Assembly: GCF_001039355.2 (NCBI RefSeq)
Contig: NW_019775862.1
Location: 65,871-114,001 of the forward strand
Origin: Lingula anatina
Taxonomy: Eukaryota; Brachiopoda; Lingulata; Lingulida; Lingulidae
Length of the DNA stretch: 48,131 nucleotides
Direction: 5' to 3'
Part shown: piece after piece, positions 1 to 11,068 of the stretch
Position numbering within the stretch: position 1 is the stretch's first letter
Layout of the letters: each line of letters opens with the position of its first letter
Position numbers and translations under genes: made by a program
The notes under the pieces: generated by a model
What the model saw: the letters and a program-made list of their open reading frames with translations, nothing else
The model's database searches: none
What the model was told of the DNA's origin: nothing

Positions 1-330
1 ATTATAAGATAACAAAGTGGTCACAAGAAATAATATCATACGACAGCAGTGGTCACAAGATCTAACATTATAAGATAACAAAGTGGTCATAAGATATAAT
101 ATTATACGATAACAAAGTGGTCACAAGAAATAATGTTATATAATAACAAAGCAGTCACAAGACATAATACAATACGATAAGAAAGTGGTCACAAGATACA
201 ATACAAATAACAAGTTGGTCGTAAGATGTAATATTATACAATAACAAGTTGGTTATAAGATGTAATACTATGTGATTAAAAGTTGGTCATACAATGTTAT
301 ACAATGTCCGGTAATAAAGTCATGAGTGGT
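1..330. repeat. Minisatellite, period about 34 bp
   Basis: About nine imperfect copies of a unit with the core ATAACAAAGTGGTCACAAG followed by an AT-rich part (ATATAATATTATACG). Core copies begin near 8, 41, 73, 108, 147, 176, 205, 238 and 276. The right-hand copies drift to AACAAGTTGGTCGTAAG, so the array is older or decaying on that side. It runs off the left edge of the window. Confidence 0.85.
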
Positions 331-884
331 ATTAAGCTATAACATAAACGGCAACTAATAAACATAAAAGTTTGCTATGAGACGTACATAATCCATATAG
401 TGAGATCAAGGTACGTCAGTTCGTATAGAATTGAAACAGCAATTCTTAAACATGTGAACGATGGCCACCCACCTAAGGAAACTGAAAAGATTAAAACAAT
501 TTGAAATTAATTTTCTGCAAATTAATCAGTTTGCAAGAAACCGTTTATGGGTTTTTGTAAAAAAAAATTTGCAAATTTGCTTTTAATTTGCAAGAGCATC
601 TAAAGTTTGTGGAAAGATGGCTTTCTATCCTTTCAAATATAAACCAGTTCCTTATTTGCATGATACCATCCCTTCTTAACAATTGCTATCAAATTTAAAG
701 CAACAGTTTGTAAAAAGACTAGAAGTTTGCTAAAGGGGCGCACGCAACCATTAAACACCCAACCCTCCTCAGCAAGGGCCCAACGAAAAGCCGTAATGTA
801 ATGCTTAATGCGTTATGCTTCGAACGATAGGATGTATTTGGCCAAAGAGATACAGTTCCTAGGTTTGCCCAACTTACTACCTGA
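331..884. other. Gene-free spacer, part of the receptor-array unit
   Basis: No supportable gene. The sequence around 350-410 (TTTGCTATGAGACGTA) and 790-900 (CCGTAATGT, GGATGTATTTGGC, GCATGCGCTG) matches 28560-28800 and 46390-46480 in the same order. It is therefore the distal 5' flank of a receptor unit whose gene would lie left of the window. The open frame at 719-919 minus has no support as a gene. Confidence 0.6.
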
Positions 885-1054
885 GGCATGCGCTGTTGTG
901 CCAGGAATGGAGTCCACAAGGAATCGTAGTCCGTTCCCCATTACTTTGTACTGGTAACATTCGTCCAAAATACCAACCCCAATACTCCGACTAACCCTAA
1001 CCCGTACTAAGCATATGCGACTTTTATTCCCAGGACTACCATTCCTGTTATACC

Positions 1055-1270
1055 GGTGTGACGGGAATAAGAGTCCGGTGTGACTGAAAGTCCGGGACCC
1101 TCAGTTTCAGAAACCAGGGGTCTGGTTTCTGAAACTGAGGGTCCACATTGAAAAACAGGGTCTCTGCGATATATTGTGAAACGAAGAGTCCGGGTGTAAT
1201 AAAAAGTTAAAAAATGAGGGTTCGGCGGACCCTCAAATGGTGGGACTCTCTGTCACGTCACACCGGGTTG
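1055..1270. repeat. GC-rich palindrome cluster P1
   Basis: A run of short palindromes built on GGGTCC/GGACCC, set in AT-rich DNA. It includes a perfect 23-bp inverted repeat at 1095-1144 and GAGGGTTCG-G-CGGACCCTC at 1216-1234 (one G:T step). It is followed by TCACACCGGGTT, which recurs as GACACCGGGTTT after cluster P3. Related clusters lie at 9050-9210 and 10783-10985. No open frame and no known family recognised. Confidence 0.6.
1095..1144. repeat. Perfect 23-bp inverted repeat, 4-nt loop
   Basis: The left arm 1095-1117 (begins GGACCCTCAGTTTCAG) and right arm 1122-1144 (ends CTGAAACTGAGGGTCC) are exact reverse complements around the loop GGGT. In copy B (3821-5473) the 1.24-kb deletion starts inside the left arm, after position 1103. 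Confidence 0.95.
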
Positions 1271-3817
1271 TATTGTAAACCCAATACACGTGTGATTATC
1301 CGATTCTTCGAAGCATCACCCTTAGCAAATGATGCTACAAAATTGCTGCAATATTGCTGTGACTTGCAATTCCTTCTTGCAAAATTGTAACAAATTTGCT
1401 GCAATATGACTGAAAATTTAATCAATAATTTTTTTCTTCTGCAAACTCGTCGCCGTAAACTTTAAGTTTGCAGCAATATTGCTAAGGGCAGTGCAGCCTG
1501 TAGATAATGCAGGTACACACTAGCCTTACTATAATATTTCTCTGGATATTTTTGTACAAAAATGACGTCTTCACTCAACTAGCCTCTGGGAGAGTACAAG
1601 TAGTTATAAGCAATCGACACCCACTGTATGCGACAGACAAGAGTGTAATTACGTTGCCTACGACTCCATAATGACACTCTTGTAAATCGCGTGCAGTGAA
1701 CGATTGCAATTATACTCTCTACCAGAAGTACTCTGTATACACGCATCTGGCTGTACAAACTCGTTTAAGTGTCAGCCGGCGTGTTTTATGCTTCGCAATG
1801 TAAGTTGCGACCAAAAAAAAACGTTGTTTTTAAAAAAAATAACGCTTTTCATGTAAATGAGTTGAAAATAAAATCTGACAGTATATCTTGATTTAAACAA
1901 GTTCAAATGTATTAAAAAGTGCAAATACATTGTTCCGCGATAAAGTGTCATTCAAAATCATCTGGAGAGCTGGCAGAAAAACTGTTAGTTCCTTTCCTGG
2001 CTGAAAGGCAAAGATCTCGAAACTTGACGTTCAGACGCTGTAGTTATGTGTTCTCGGAGGCCAAAATGTCCTGCATTGACAATATCCGTAACGAGAATTT
2101 CGTAGCTCGACGTTCTGTAAAAGGAGAAACTCGATCTCGCACCCTCTTGTCACGAGACTGACGTAATTAGTGCCTGTGGTGCTTGAAGCTGCGTCTCTGA
2201 TGTGGATTTCGAAGGCGCCGTTGGGAAGCGCTACATTATTTAAGAGAACGCCCCTAAATACAGAATGCCTTTAATTCAGTCACTGTTCAATTTGGGTATG
2301 TAAAGTAATCAAAATATTATATACTTCATTTTTTCCAGCTATTTTTGGTGAAAAAGCACCAAAGACTGGTTTCAGATTTGACGGTGTCTTCCATATCCAA
2401 AATTTTAGCATGTTATATCGCCTTGATCCTTATCAAACGTACTGGGAATCTTGTTTTACGGCTTTCCTCTTGATGAAGCTTTCAGGTGGTTAAGTTTTCA
2501 CTATTTATGAATAGTATATTTATATGCATTTTGTTAGTTTATCGTTCCACCAATGGTCGGCGCTACCAACGGAGTTTCTCATGGTATCGGATATTTCAAT
2601 AGCTCTTCACCAATTGAATTTTTTCAGGATAATCAGTTCTTCAGGAGGGGAATAAGTGAATACAAGTTCACAATATATACATGTGCATTTTGCCTTATTA
2701 GCGGAGGTCTGCCTTCTAGAAGCGCTCTCTAACTATTCGATGCAGAAATAAAACTCTGCCTGAGTTGGAAACGACAATTTCTTCCATATCGTGAAGGCCC
2801 CCGGCTTCCAACACTCAAGGTCAAGTCAACAATAAAAGTCTCTTTTAAATTACATAATGCTCCATCCATGTAGTAAACTGCAATCTAAAATGATAATGAT
2901 AAACCTCTTCTAAGTCACACAAACAGTGGCACACCTCTGTGTGACAAAAATTTTAGTAACACCCCTTCATCGCAAAGGCATACATGTACATGTACATGTA
3001 TTATATCCATTGCCGCCGAGTTGGCACATATAACAATTTAAAAAAACTGAAAATAGTAAATTATATTTTGGCAAATAAGATGGTGAACATTTTAAAATTT
3101 CTCGAAGATTTGACCAATTTTCACCTCAAAAACAGCGAAGTTGCAGTTATAACATTGGATTGTTGATATGTCATGGAGTGATAAAAAAATTGTGTTTTGA
3201 CGAAGCTCGTAATGGATTTTATTAAATTTTAATCTAAGAAAATTTTACACTAAGAGAGCTACTCATCAGCACTAACACTGTCTCTTCTTATAGATTAAAA
3301 TGGCCTGGTGGTTTAGTAGCTATGCCACAGACTGATTTTTCACTAGATATCAACAGTCATGTCTATGCTAAGGCATGGCACATTTCTCTACTGTTGGAGA
3401 AAAGTGAACATAATTCATCTGCGGCCCTGGTAGAGGATAGTGGTTTAGCATAACTCAGAATATCTCATTTAATACATGTACCTTCAAATGTTGAACGCTT
3501 CACAATCTCTTTTGAACGTCTGACCAACTATCATTATGTATACGTGAATTTGCACGCTTTTCATATCACAGTTGCTACTAAAAGACCATAATAATTCATG
3601 AAACACTCAGTTTTATCGTCATTACAATATGTTTATAATAATTAAAGAAGATATTTTATTTCTTATGAGACAGAGCATGTCAAATGGACCTGGCTATTAA
3701 GATGTGCATTACTAAATATAGACACCAATATAAGGGCACACCACATCATTGCAAGAAATAACTTAAAAGAATCAACCTGTGGTCTTAAAGGACAATGTTC
3801 ATGTAAAAATCCATTTC

Positions 3818-3818
3818 N
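3818..3818. other. Assembly gap (single N)
   Basis: One N lies between the end of copy A and the start of copy B. The 29 bases before it (3789-3817) are unique, and the bases after it restart the sequence seen from 883. This is the pattern of two contig ends placed next to each other. Confidence 0.9.
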
Positions 3819-3820
3819 GG

Positions 3821-5473
3821 GGCGTGCGCTGTTGTGCCAGGAATGGAGTCCACAAGGAATCGTAGTCCGTTCCCCATTACTTAGTACTGGTAACATTCGT
3901 CCAAAATACCAACCCCAATACTCCGACTAACCCTAACCCGTACTAAGCATATGCGACTTTTATTCCCAGGACTACCATTCCTGTTATACCGGTGTGACGG
4001 GAATAAGAGTCCGGTGTGACTGAAAGTCCGGGACCCTCACTTTTTGAAAAAGCACCAAAGATTGGTTTCAGATTTGACAGTGTCTTCCATATCCAAAATT
4101 TCATCATGTTATATCGCCTTGATCCTTATCAAACGTACTGGGAATCTTGTTTTACGGCTTTCCTCTTGATGAAGCTTTCAGGTGGTTAAGTTTTCACTAT
4201 TTATGAATAGTATATTTATATGCATTTTGTTAGTTTATCATTCCACCAATGGTCGGCGCTACCAACGGAGTTTCTCATGGTATCGGATATTTCAATAGCT
4301 CTTCACCAATTGAATTTTTTCAGGATAATCAGTTCTTCAGGAGGGGAATAAGTGAATACAAGTTCACAATATATACATGTGCATTTTGCCTTATTAGCGG
4401 AGGTCTGCCTTCTAGAAGCGCTCTCTAACTATTCGATGCAGAAATAAAACTCTGCCTGAGTTGGAAACGACATTTTCTTCCATTCCGTGAAGGCCCCCGG
4501 CTTCCAACACTCAAGGTCAAGTCAACAATAAAAGTCTCTTTTAAATTTCATAATGCTCCATCCATGTAGTAAACTGCAATCTAAAATGATAATGATAAAC
4601 CTCTTCTAAGTCACACAGACAGTGTCACACCTCTGTGTGACAAAAATTTTAGTAACACCCCTTCATCGCAAAGGCATACATGTATTATATCCATTGCCGC
4701 CGAGTTGGCACATATAACGATTAAAAAAAACTGAAAATAGTAAATTATATTTTGGCAAATAAGATGGTGAACATTTTAAAATTTCTCGAAGATTTGACCA
4801 ATTTTCACCTCAAAAACAGCGAACTTGCAGTTATAACATTGGATTGTTGATATGTTATGGAGTGATAAAAAAAATTGTGTTTTGACGAAGCTCGTAATGG
4901 ATTTAATTAAATTTTAATCTAAGAAAATTTTACACTAAGAGAGCTACTCATCAGCACTAACACTGTCTCTTCTTATAGATTAAAATGGCCTGGTGGTTTA
5001 GTAGCTATGCCACAGACTGATTTTTCACTAGATATCAACAGTCATGTCTATGCTAAGGCATGGCACATTTCTCTACTGTTGGAGAAAAGTGAACATAATT
5101 CATCTGCGGCCCTGGTAGAGGATAGTGGTTTAGCATAACTCAGAATATCTCATTTAATACATGTACCTTCAAATGTTGAACGCTTCACAATCTCTTTTGA
5201 ACGTCTGACCAACTATCATTATGTATACGTGAATTTGCACGCTTTTCATATCACAGTTGCTACTAAAAGACCATAATAATTCATGAAACACTCAGTTTTA
5301 TCGTCATTAAAATATGTTTATAATAATTAAAGAAGATATTTTATTTCTTATGAGACAGAGCATGTCAAATGGACCTGGCTATTAAGATGTGCATTACTAA
5401 ATATAGACACCAATATAAGGGCACACCACATCATTGCAAGAAATAACTTAAAAGAATCAACCTGTGGTCTTAA
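3821..5473. repeat. Long direct repeat, copy B (internally deleted)
   Basis: Same sequence as copy A minus 1104-2345. The junction reads GGGACCCTCA then CTTTTTGAAAAAGC at about 4039/4042. Homology to copy A ends at 5473, where LINE-derived sequence begins. No gene supported. Confidence 0.85.
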
Positions 5474-6640
5474 GATTTATTTAACTTTATTGCTTCTCTT
5501 AAATGTACTTGGATTAGAAGAATTTATCAGACAGACAACATATATGCTCCACTTCTCCAAGCTATTTTTGATAGAGATGTAATAAGTTATATATTTGCTT
5601 TTGGGAACGCGTATTTAGACAAGCTTATTAAGGACAGTAGTAACTGTTTTTGGAAAGATGTTCTGGTTTCCTGGAAAGTAGTGATAACACGCCTACTACG
5701 CCTATTACGCCAAGAAAAAGTATAATATCTGTGGAGCCGATTTGGTATAATGATAACTTGAAGATTGGAGGCAAGCCTGTGTTTATAAGGAAATGGTTTA
5801 ACAAAGGCGTTAAAATTGTTGGCGATTTTCTTGAAAATAACAGAAGTTTTACAAAGGAAGAATTTGAACAAAAATTTAGCCTACAAAACTGTGGTGAGCT
5901 TACATTTTACGGTATACGAAATTCTATTAAGCACAGGCTTATGAATACAAACACAAAACGATGTTCTTGAGATCACCTCTCACCCATTTTTGCCTCAAGC
6001 AATAGAGCTTCTTATCAAACATAGTAAAGGTTGTAGAGACTTTTATCAAACTCTCTACAAGCCAGCTACACGGATGACAAACGAAAAAAAAAAATGGAAC
6101 GCAAATTTTGATATACACTGGAAAGATGTCTATATGTCTATACTGTTTCGAAACAACAAAGAACACCAAACTGCAGTGGTTCCAAGATCGCATAATACAA
6201 AGGCTCCTACCTGTTAAATCATATTTAAAAACTATAGGGATTGAGAACGATGACGTCTGTTCTCTTTGTGGCGTTGCCAGGGAAGACAATTCGCACACTT
6301 TCTTCCAATGCGCGTATAGTAAGAAAATTTGGGAAGAACTGAAGGCGTACATCTTTAACAGAACAAATAAAAACATTACCTTTAATGAAAAATGCATCCT
6401 TTTCGGCTATCCAACACACCCAAACTGCCCAATTAATTTTGTGATTCGTTGTACGAAATTTTATATTTAAAAAAGTTTCAAAAAGAAAGAATGTATGCGT
6501 CTTTCTTCACTCATAAATAACATAAAGGATCAATTTATAATAGAAAGATTCAATGCATTAAAAAAGCTAAATTTAACAAACTTTGAAAAAATGGGAAAAT
6601 TGGTCAGACATGTTTTAATTTAATTAGTATTCATCTGTTT
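5474..6640 (+). pseudogene. L1/Tx1-like LINE 3' end (ORF2 C-terminal remnant)
   Basis: This is the decayed C-terminal part of a non-LTR retrotransposon ORF2. It would lie downstream of the reverse transcriptase core in a protein that copies RNA into nicked target DNA. The first frame (from 5474) reads SLKCTWIRRIYQTDN and later FWKDVLVSWK. A second frame covers IWYNDNLKIGGKPVF to NSIKHRLMN. A third covers AIELLIKHSKG to NFDIHWKDVY. The last reads TKLQWFQDRI and then a zinc-finger-like segment CSLCG-x7-H-x4-C, followed by W, near 6258-6330. That order and the CCHC segment are typical of L1-type ORF2 tails (zf-RVT). At least three frameshifts and a 5' truncation make it inactive. Its left end coincides with the end of repeat copy B. 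Confidence 0.8.
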
Positions 6641-6718
6641 CAGCAAAATAATATGGTGCACTTTTTTCTTGTTTAATAATATATTGTATGTTTGGTTGAA
6701 TACATTGTGGTATCGATC

Positions 6719-6771
<53 letters not shown>

Positions 6772-7240
6772 ACCTATTGTTCATGAGATTATAAACGTAT
6801 ATTCGTGTGTGTGTGTGTGTGAGAGAGAGTGTGTGTAAGAGAGTGAGTGTGCATTTACCATACTTAGGTATATGTACATTCCTGTACTGAAAATTTTCAA
6901 TTAAAAACTCTGCACGTGCGCAGAAGACTTTGTACTCGCTCTTCAGTGAGAGCTGGGCTTAGCGCCAATGTAATTAACGCTTGTTATGCAACCTGCCTTG
7001 TCTTGTCTGTCTGTTAAAGGGCTGTTTTATTGTCACAGATGAGCAATTAACTATCTTGATTACTGTCAAGGGGACTTTGCAGGGACTTGCTAAGTGACCG
7101 TGCCTGAGTAGTTATGCAAACGGTTACAAGCCATGTAATCATCCTTGATATTTCAGAACAGGGTCACAGTGCAGAGATTAGCCATCTGTTACATATCTGT
7201 TAATATCTAGTAAAAAATCAATCTGTGTAATGAATGAAAT
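6641..7240. repeat. Microsatellites and unassigned spacer
   Basis: Contains (ATT)n at about 6719-6769, possibly the tail of the LINE insertion, and a GT/GA-rich stretch at 6803-6850. Positions 6880-7240 are unique in the window, with no gene visible. Confidence 0.7.
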
Positions 7241-7480
7241 GTGCATTACTATATACAGTCACCAATATAAAGACACACCACTTTTGCAAGAAATAACTTA
7301 AAAGAAACAACTTACTGGAAGATCAAATATTATTTTGGTTTGATATGAGATGTTACAATACTAAATTTGAAAAAAAAATCGTCCATATCGTAACATACAC
7401 AGCCACCCCGCATATTTGAAGTACAATAAAATAGCGACTTCGCACTTAAGAGGCGAACCTCACCAAAATAAAATTTTAGT

Positions 7481-7514
<34 letters not shown>

Positions 7515-7620
7515 CAATGCTGATTTACGAAAGAAAAAATGGGCATTTTTTAAAGAAAATAATTTCTTGTATACCTTAAATCTTTGAAACAAACAGTGCA
7601 GAAAGAACACGTATTTTTTC
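7241..7620. other. R1 unit 3' flank with poly-A tract
   Basis: The array-unit sequence resumes: ATGTGCATTACTA, CACCAATATAA and CAAGAAATAACTT match 3705-3770, 5388-5450 and 35300-35350. AAGAGGCGAACCTCACC matches 43610. A poly-A run lies at about 7483-7512. No gene supported. Confidence 0.55.
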
Positions 7621-8865
7621 ATCATCACTTGTCAGGTCTGGATCAGGTGTTGACAATCATTGTCCTCAAGTTTACTCTATTTTCAGTCGATTGGGTGAGC
7701 TCGTTGTTGGGCAGTTATTGATTTGTTGCAAATGCATTAATGCCGTCAATGCATTATGTCCTGTGTCTTTTTTCATAGAGAATGTTAATATTTACAACAC
7801 AAGAGTCAAAGGCACCTTGCACAAACCATTCACACGCTAAGAATAAAAATTCTTGCAAATAATAATGTAAAATACATGTAGAAATTGTAAGTAATAGAAT
7901 CTTAGTAGACTATAACAATTATTCTTTCCAGTCATACGAATGATTTTTCTGTACTTTTCAATTCGTTAGATCAGCTGCCTTTTGAGGACTCAGTAGATAT
8001 AAGGACTGAAGATATATTTTTTCTTCTTTTGGTTAATAAATAATATATGCATGCTCCCCAGAGTGGTTGAATAAAATTCTGTCTACACAGAGTGAGATTA
8101 AGACCCAATTCCCATAGATTTTATATCGATCTATCCCTGTGGGGAGTCTCACAAGATTACTGTCAGCTTAGCCGGCTTAAGCGTCTGTCCCGCCTACTAA
8201 AAGCTGTAAGGGGGTAATTAACTATGGTGCGCGCTCGGCTGACTACAATTTAGCGTGAACCCCCAGGGAGTTAGGTCGATCTAAATCTAAATCTCTGGAT
8301 CGATCTAAATCTCTGGGAATGCATCCTAAGACCTTTGCTTAGATAAGGACACCCCCCCTTTGAATTTGCTGGCTACGGGTCTGTAAATTCAGTTAAATTC
8401 AATGCTATTTCAGGATATCATAACACAATTTCTTGAAGGAGGTATTTTGTCCCTATTTTTTTACTTACTTCTCATTTACTGAGTTTAAGTACAGCCTTCT
8501 GACTTAAGACGACTCCGGAGGAGTCTAGGCTTCGTAGGCTAGCAGCTAAGAAAAAAAAAACGTAAGCGACCCTTTAGATTTTTCGTGAAACGGGACTTAG
8601 TGATGTATGGACTTAATTACGTTGGTAACCAAGCTCTCAGTGAAACCGACTTAGGCTTATTTATTCATTTATTTATTTTATTTTGTTTTTGTTTTTATTT
8701 TTTCGAACAGGGGCCAAGAATAATTTGGTTTTGTAACAGACAGCGGGACAAGAAGAAATAAACTCTTTATCATCCAAACTCTGATGGAAAGACAAGTTGA
8801 AGTTCAGAAAGATCTGTGCCTGTGCTTCATACATTAATCAAAGGCATTTTACACAATAAACCACG
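7620..8865. other. About 1.25-kb insertion relative to sister units
   Basis: In the R4 and R5 units the sequence homologous to about 7615 is followed within tens of bases by the match to 8866 (GACGCTTACTTTATG; compare 35735 and 43820). Here 1.25 kb intervenes. It holds an inverted repeat (8108-8320), a small hairpin GACTCC-GGA-GGAGTC at 8511-8525, and T-rich simple sequence at 8658-8700. No coding frame and no terminal repeats identified. Confidence 0.5.
8108..8320. repeat. Inverted repeat pair, about 23-bp arms
   Basis: 8108-8131 (ATTCCCATAGATTTTATATC then GATC) is a near reverse complement of 8298-8320 (GATCGATCTAAATCTCTGGG then AAT). Flanking direct TAAGACC copies lie at 8099-8105 and 8327-8333, near but not touching the arms. 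It could be a degraded foldback element; TAAGACC may be chance. Confidence 0.45.
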
Positions 8866-9049
8866 AACATGCTATTGCTGACGCTTACTTTATGTATAGA
8901 CAAGGCAATCAGGCTTGTACCTTTATGCTTATGATCTTAATCATTTAGTTCTATTCCCAAATAACATTAAAAGTGGACAAAACTGTTACAATTATAATAT
9001 TTGTAATATTTGCTACGCCGGTGTCAAGCAACACAAAGTCTTACGTTTC
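8866..9049. other. R1 unit 3' flank, gene-free
   Basis: Matches 35735-35850 of the R4 unit (GACGCTTACTTTATGTA, TAGTTCTATTCCCAAA). No gene. Confidence 0.5.
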
Positions 9050-9210
9050 TAGGGTCCGGCGGACCCGGTGTTTTAAAGCTGAGAGTCCGGCGGACTCCCT
9101 GTCTCGAAATAACGGGTCCCGGACTATATAATCTGAAATGTAGAGTCCCCCTAGATACTCTATTTCAGTACGGAAAGTCCTAGGACCCTACGTTTTAATA
9201 CTGACAGTCT
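9050..9210. repeat. GC-rich palindrome cluster P2
   Basis: Contains two perfect odd palindromes, GGGTCCGGCGGACCC at 9052-9066 and GAGTCCGGCGGACTC at 9083-9097. It also has a hairpin GAAATGTAGAGT...ACTCTATTTC at about 9135-9166. The cluster opens with TAGGGTCC (9050) and closes with GGACCCTA (9183-9190), so it is also a larger inverted unit. Same style as P1 and P3. Confidence 0.65.
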
Positions 9211-10580
9211 GCATTGAGGAGTAAAAATTAAAAATATTATTCTTATAACATGCAATTTGAATATGATTTTGAACATGATGAAGACAGATATGGAGTGAAA
9301 AACTATGAAGATTAAAGGTTAAATAAGCATGATAACCCTCGTAAAAATTAAACACGTGCTATAAATTTGTATTGTTGGCATTTCATAAACTTTGATTGGC
9401 TCTATTTAGCCTATGAATGCAATTTTAAAAATATCAGGAAAATATTTAATTGAATTCTTCATATTTATAGCAAATCCAACAAAACACTTGCTGTGGTTTT
9501 CCCATTATTTTCTCATTCAAAAACTGAATGAAATGTGGGGATAATTTAATGAAAAAGGGTAATAACTTTGCATTCTTGTGCCCGTGGGATTTTGACTCCC
9601 CTTGGTTACGAATGAAAATGAATATTTTTCCTGATTTTTTCCACCCATTATTTTAAAATCGAACTTTCAAATATGTCCAATATATTATTTATAAAGTATA
9701 CTAAAAAGAAAGATGTTGAAATGATCACCAAATATCAGTTGAATAACTTTTTCATAGGGGAGTCATTGGGTGGTAAATACATATTTTTTAATTTTGTTTT
9801 CATGAAAAAATTCACCTGCAAACTAACAAAGTGTCAATATATCCTCCATTATGCATACTTCAAGATAAAAGTCAAAATGTGTCTTTGGGGAGTCTGATTT
9901 TCATTATGAAATTTTGACCGGGGAGTCAGATTTTTATTATGGGAAGTCACATTTTTGGGAGCTAATTTTTCATGGTACACCTGCCATGTTGTAAATAAAT
10001 CCATGGTGACAGTGTAGGGCATCGCAAGCAGCTAGCCATTTTATACCTTGAGAACCATGAAATGAAGTCCTTTTGGGTTGATTCCATTTATATATAGGTC
10101 ATTTAATTTATTTGAATATAAGTTATTTAAACTGTAAAACAAAATTAAATGAGTATATTTTCAATGACACTTTAATAATAAATGAATTCCGTCCGTTTCT
10201 AGAAAACATATTTTGCACAGCTTAACACTGATGCACTGTATAACGCTTGCTGTCACACACTTGAGTGGTAGTCATTGTAAGTCACGCGTTTAGTTTAAAG
10301 TTTTGCACAGCTAAGCATCGCTGCATTGTGTATGACTAGCTTACACATATTTATGAGTGGTAGTTAAAGAAGTCACGCGTATAGGGGGGCCTAGCTCAAA
10401 CGATCACAAGGCAATGGAATATATGTGAAAAACCTCAAATGAAAAAGAAATGAAATGTAATTATCAGTGTGTATAAAACATTTTACTGCGGAATGACACA
10501 CAATAAGTTAAATATTTTACTTTTAAGTTAATTATAGGTGAAAATTAAGAGCACTAAATGGGCGGTACACGAAATTCAAA
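9211..10580. other. Gene-free AT-rich spacer
   Basis: No supportable gene. The 74-codon frame at 9673-9897 is AT-driven and has no recognisable motif. Two similar stretches, 10200-10290 and 10300-10380, share TTTTGCACAGCTTAACA/CTAAGCAT, GCATTGT and AGTCACGCGT. They form a small tandem duplication of about 100 bp. Confidence 0.5.
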
Positions 10581-10586
10581 TCCATT

Positions 10587-10676
10587 GGGGGACTCGAACC
10601 GATGTCTGGTAGACTGCTACATTCATTCCATAGTAAGCTCTTTGTAGGTGTCGCTCTCCACTACACCACCAGGTCG
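10587..10676 (-). repeat. tRNA-like sequence (SINE head or decayed tRNA)
   Basis: On the minus strand it reads GACCTGGTGGTGTAGTGG, containing an A-box match (TGGTGTAGTGG, 10658-10668). About 60 nt later comes an exact B-box GGTTCGAGTCC (10590-10600). The spacing fits RNA polymerase III internal promoters. The T stem pairs poorly and the acceptor stem is not convincing, so a working tRNA is unlikely. A tRNA-derived SINE head is the better reading. Confidence 0.5.
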
Positions 10677-10782
10677 TTTTGTTATGTTATATTTACTTAC
10701 ATCAAAGGTTTGCTTTATTATAATACTATTATGCCAAGACTGTGAATATTAAGCGCTTTTACAAATATTTACTATTCTACAT

Positions 10783-10985
10783 TAGGACCCTAGTTTTCAG
10801 ACCCTGTGCGATATACAGTTTTTCTGTATGACAGGCGGACTCGGTGTTTCGTGATAGCTGTCATGAAACGTAGGGTCCGGTTAAATGCAGGGTCCGGGGG
10901 ACCCTGTATATTAAACCTAATTACCATGATACAGAGTCATGGGGGGCCTTCTGGTACATGACACCGGGTTTATGAGCCCATGTAG
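10783..10985. repeat. GC-rich palindrome cluster P3
   Basis: Begins TAGGACCCTAG and includes hairpins TACAG-TTTTT-CTGTA (10814-10828), GTTTCGTGA...TCATGAAAC (10846-10869, one mismatch) and CAGGGTCC-GGG-GGACCCTG (10888-10906). It ends near GACACCGGGTTTATGAG, matching the sequence that follows P1. It abuts the microsatellite beside R1. Confidence 0.65.
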
Positions 10986-10986
10986 A

Positions 10987-11029
<43 letters not shown>
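10986..11029. repeat. (AAT)n microsatellite beside R1
   Basis: About 14 AAT triplets, followed by GAGAGGAAAA, the flank shared by all receptor copies. It lies at the position that is only a short seed in the R4 unit (35889-35905). Confidence 0.95.
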
Positions 11030-11031
<2 letters not shown>

Positions 11032-11068
11032 AGGAAAAAGGTCAAACTCAAACAAATATTAATCATTT

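Larger units (their letters stand above)
885..3788. repeat. Long direct repeat, copy A (2.9 kb)
   Basis: Positions 885-1103 recur at 3821-4039, and about 2346-3788 recurs at about 4042-5473, with very few substitutions. Copy B lacks the 1.24 kb between 1104 and 2345. Small indels also differ, for example a TGTACA repeat near 2984-3000. Internally, 1900-2330 matches 29390-29760 and 2547-2860 matches 29925-30600 and 41440-41760, so the stretch is noncoding array-unit sequence. No gene is supported in it. A single N gap separates the copies, so this may be two haplotypes laid end to end. Confidence 0.85.

Noticed and set aside
1-330. CRISPR-like array
   Set aside because: Repeats are imperfect, with no unique spacers, in an animal genome; it is a minisatellite.
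993-1008. CTAACCCTAACCC, telomere-like
   Set aside because: Only about two units, repeated at 3929-3944 because of the larger duplication; far too short for an interstitial telomere array.
5939-6397. 152-codon minus-strand frame
   Set aside because: Antisense to the LINE remnant, whose plus-strand frames carry the recognisable zinc-finger segment.
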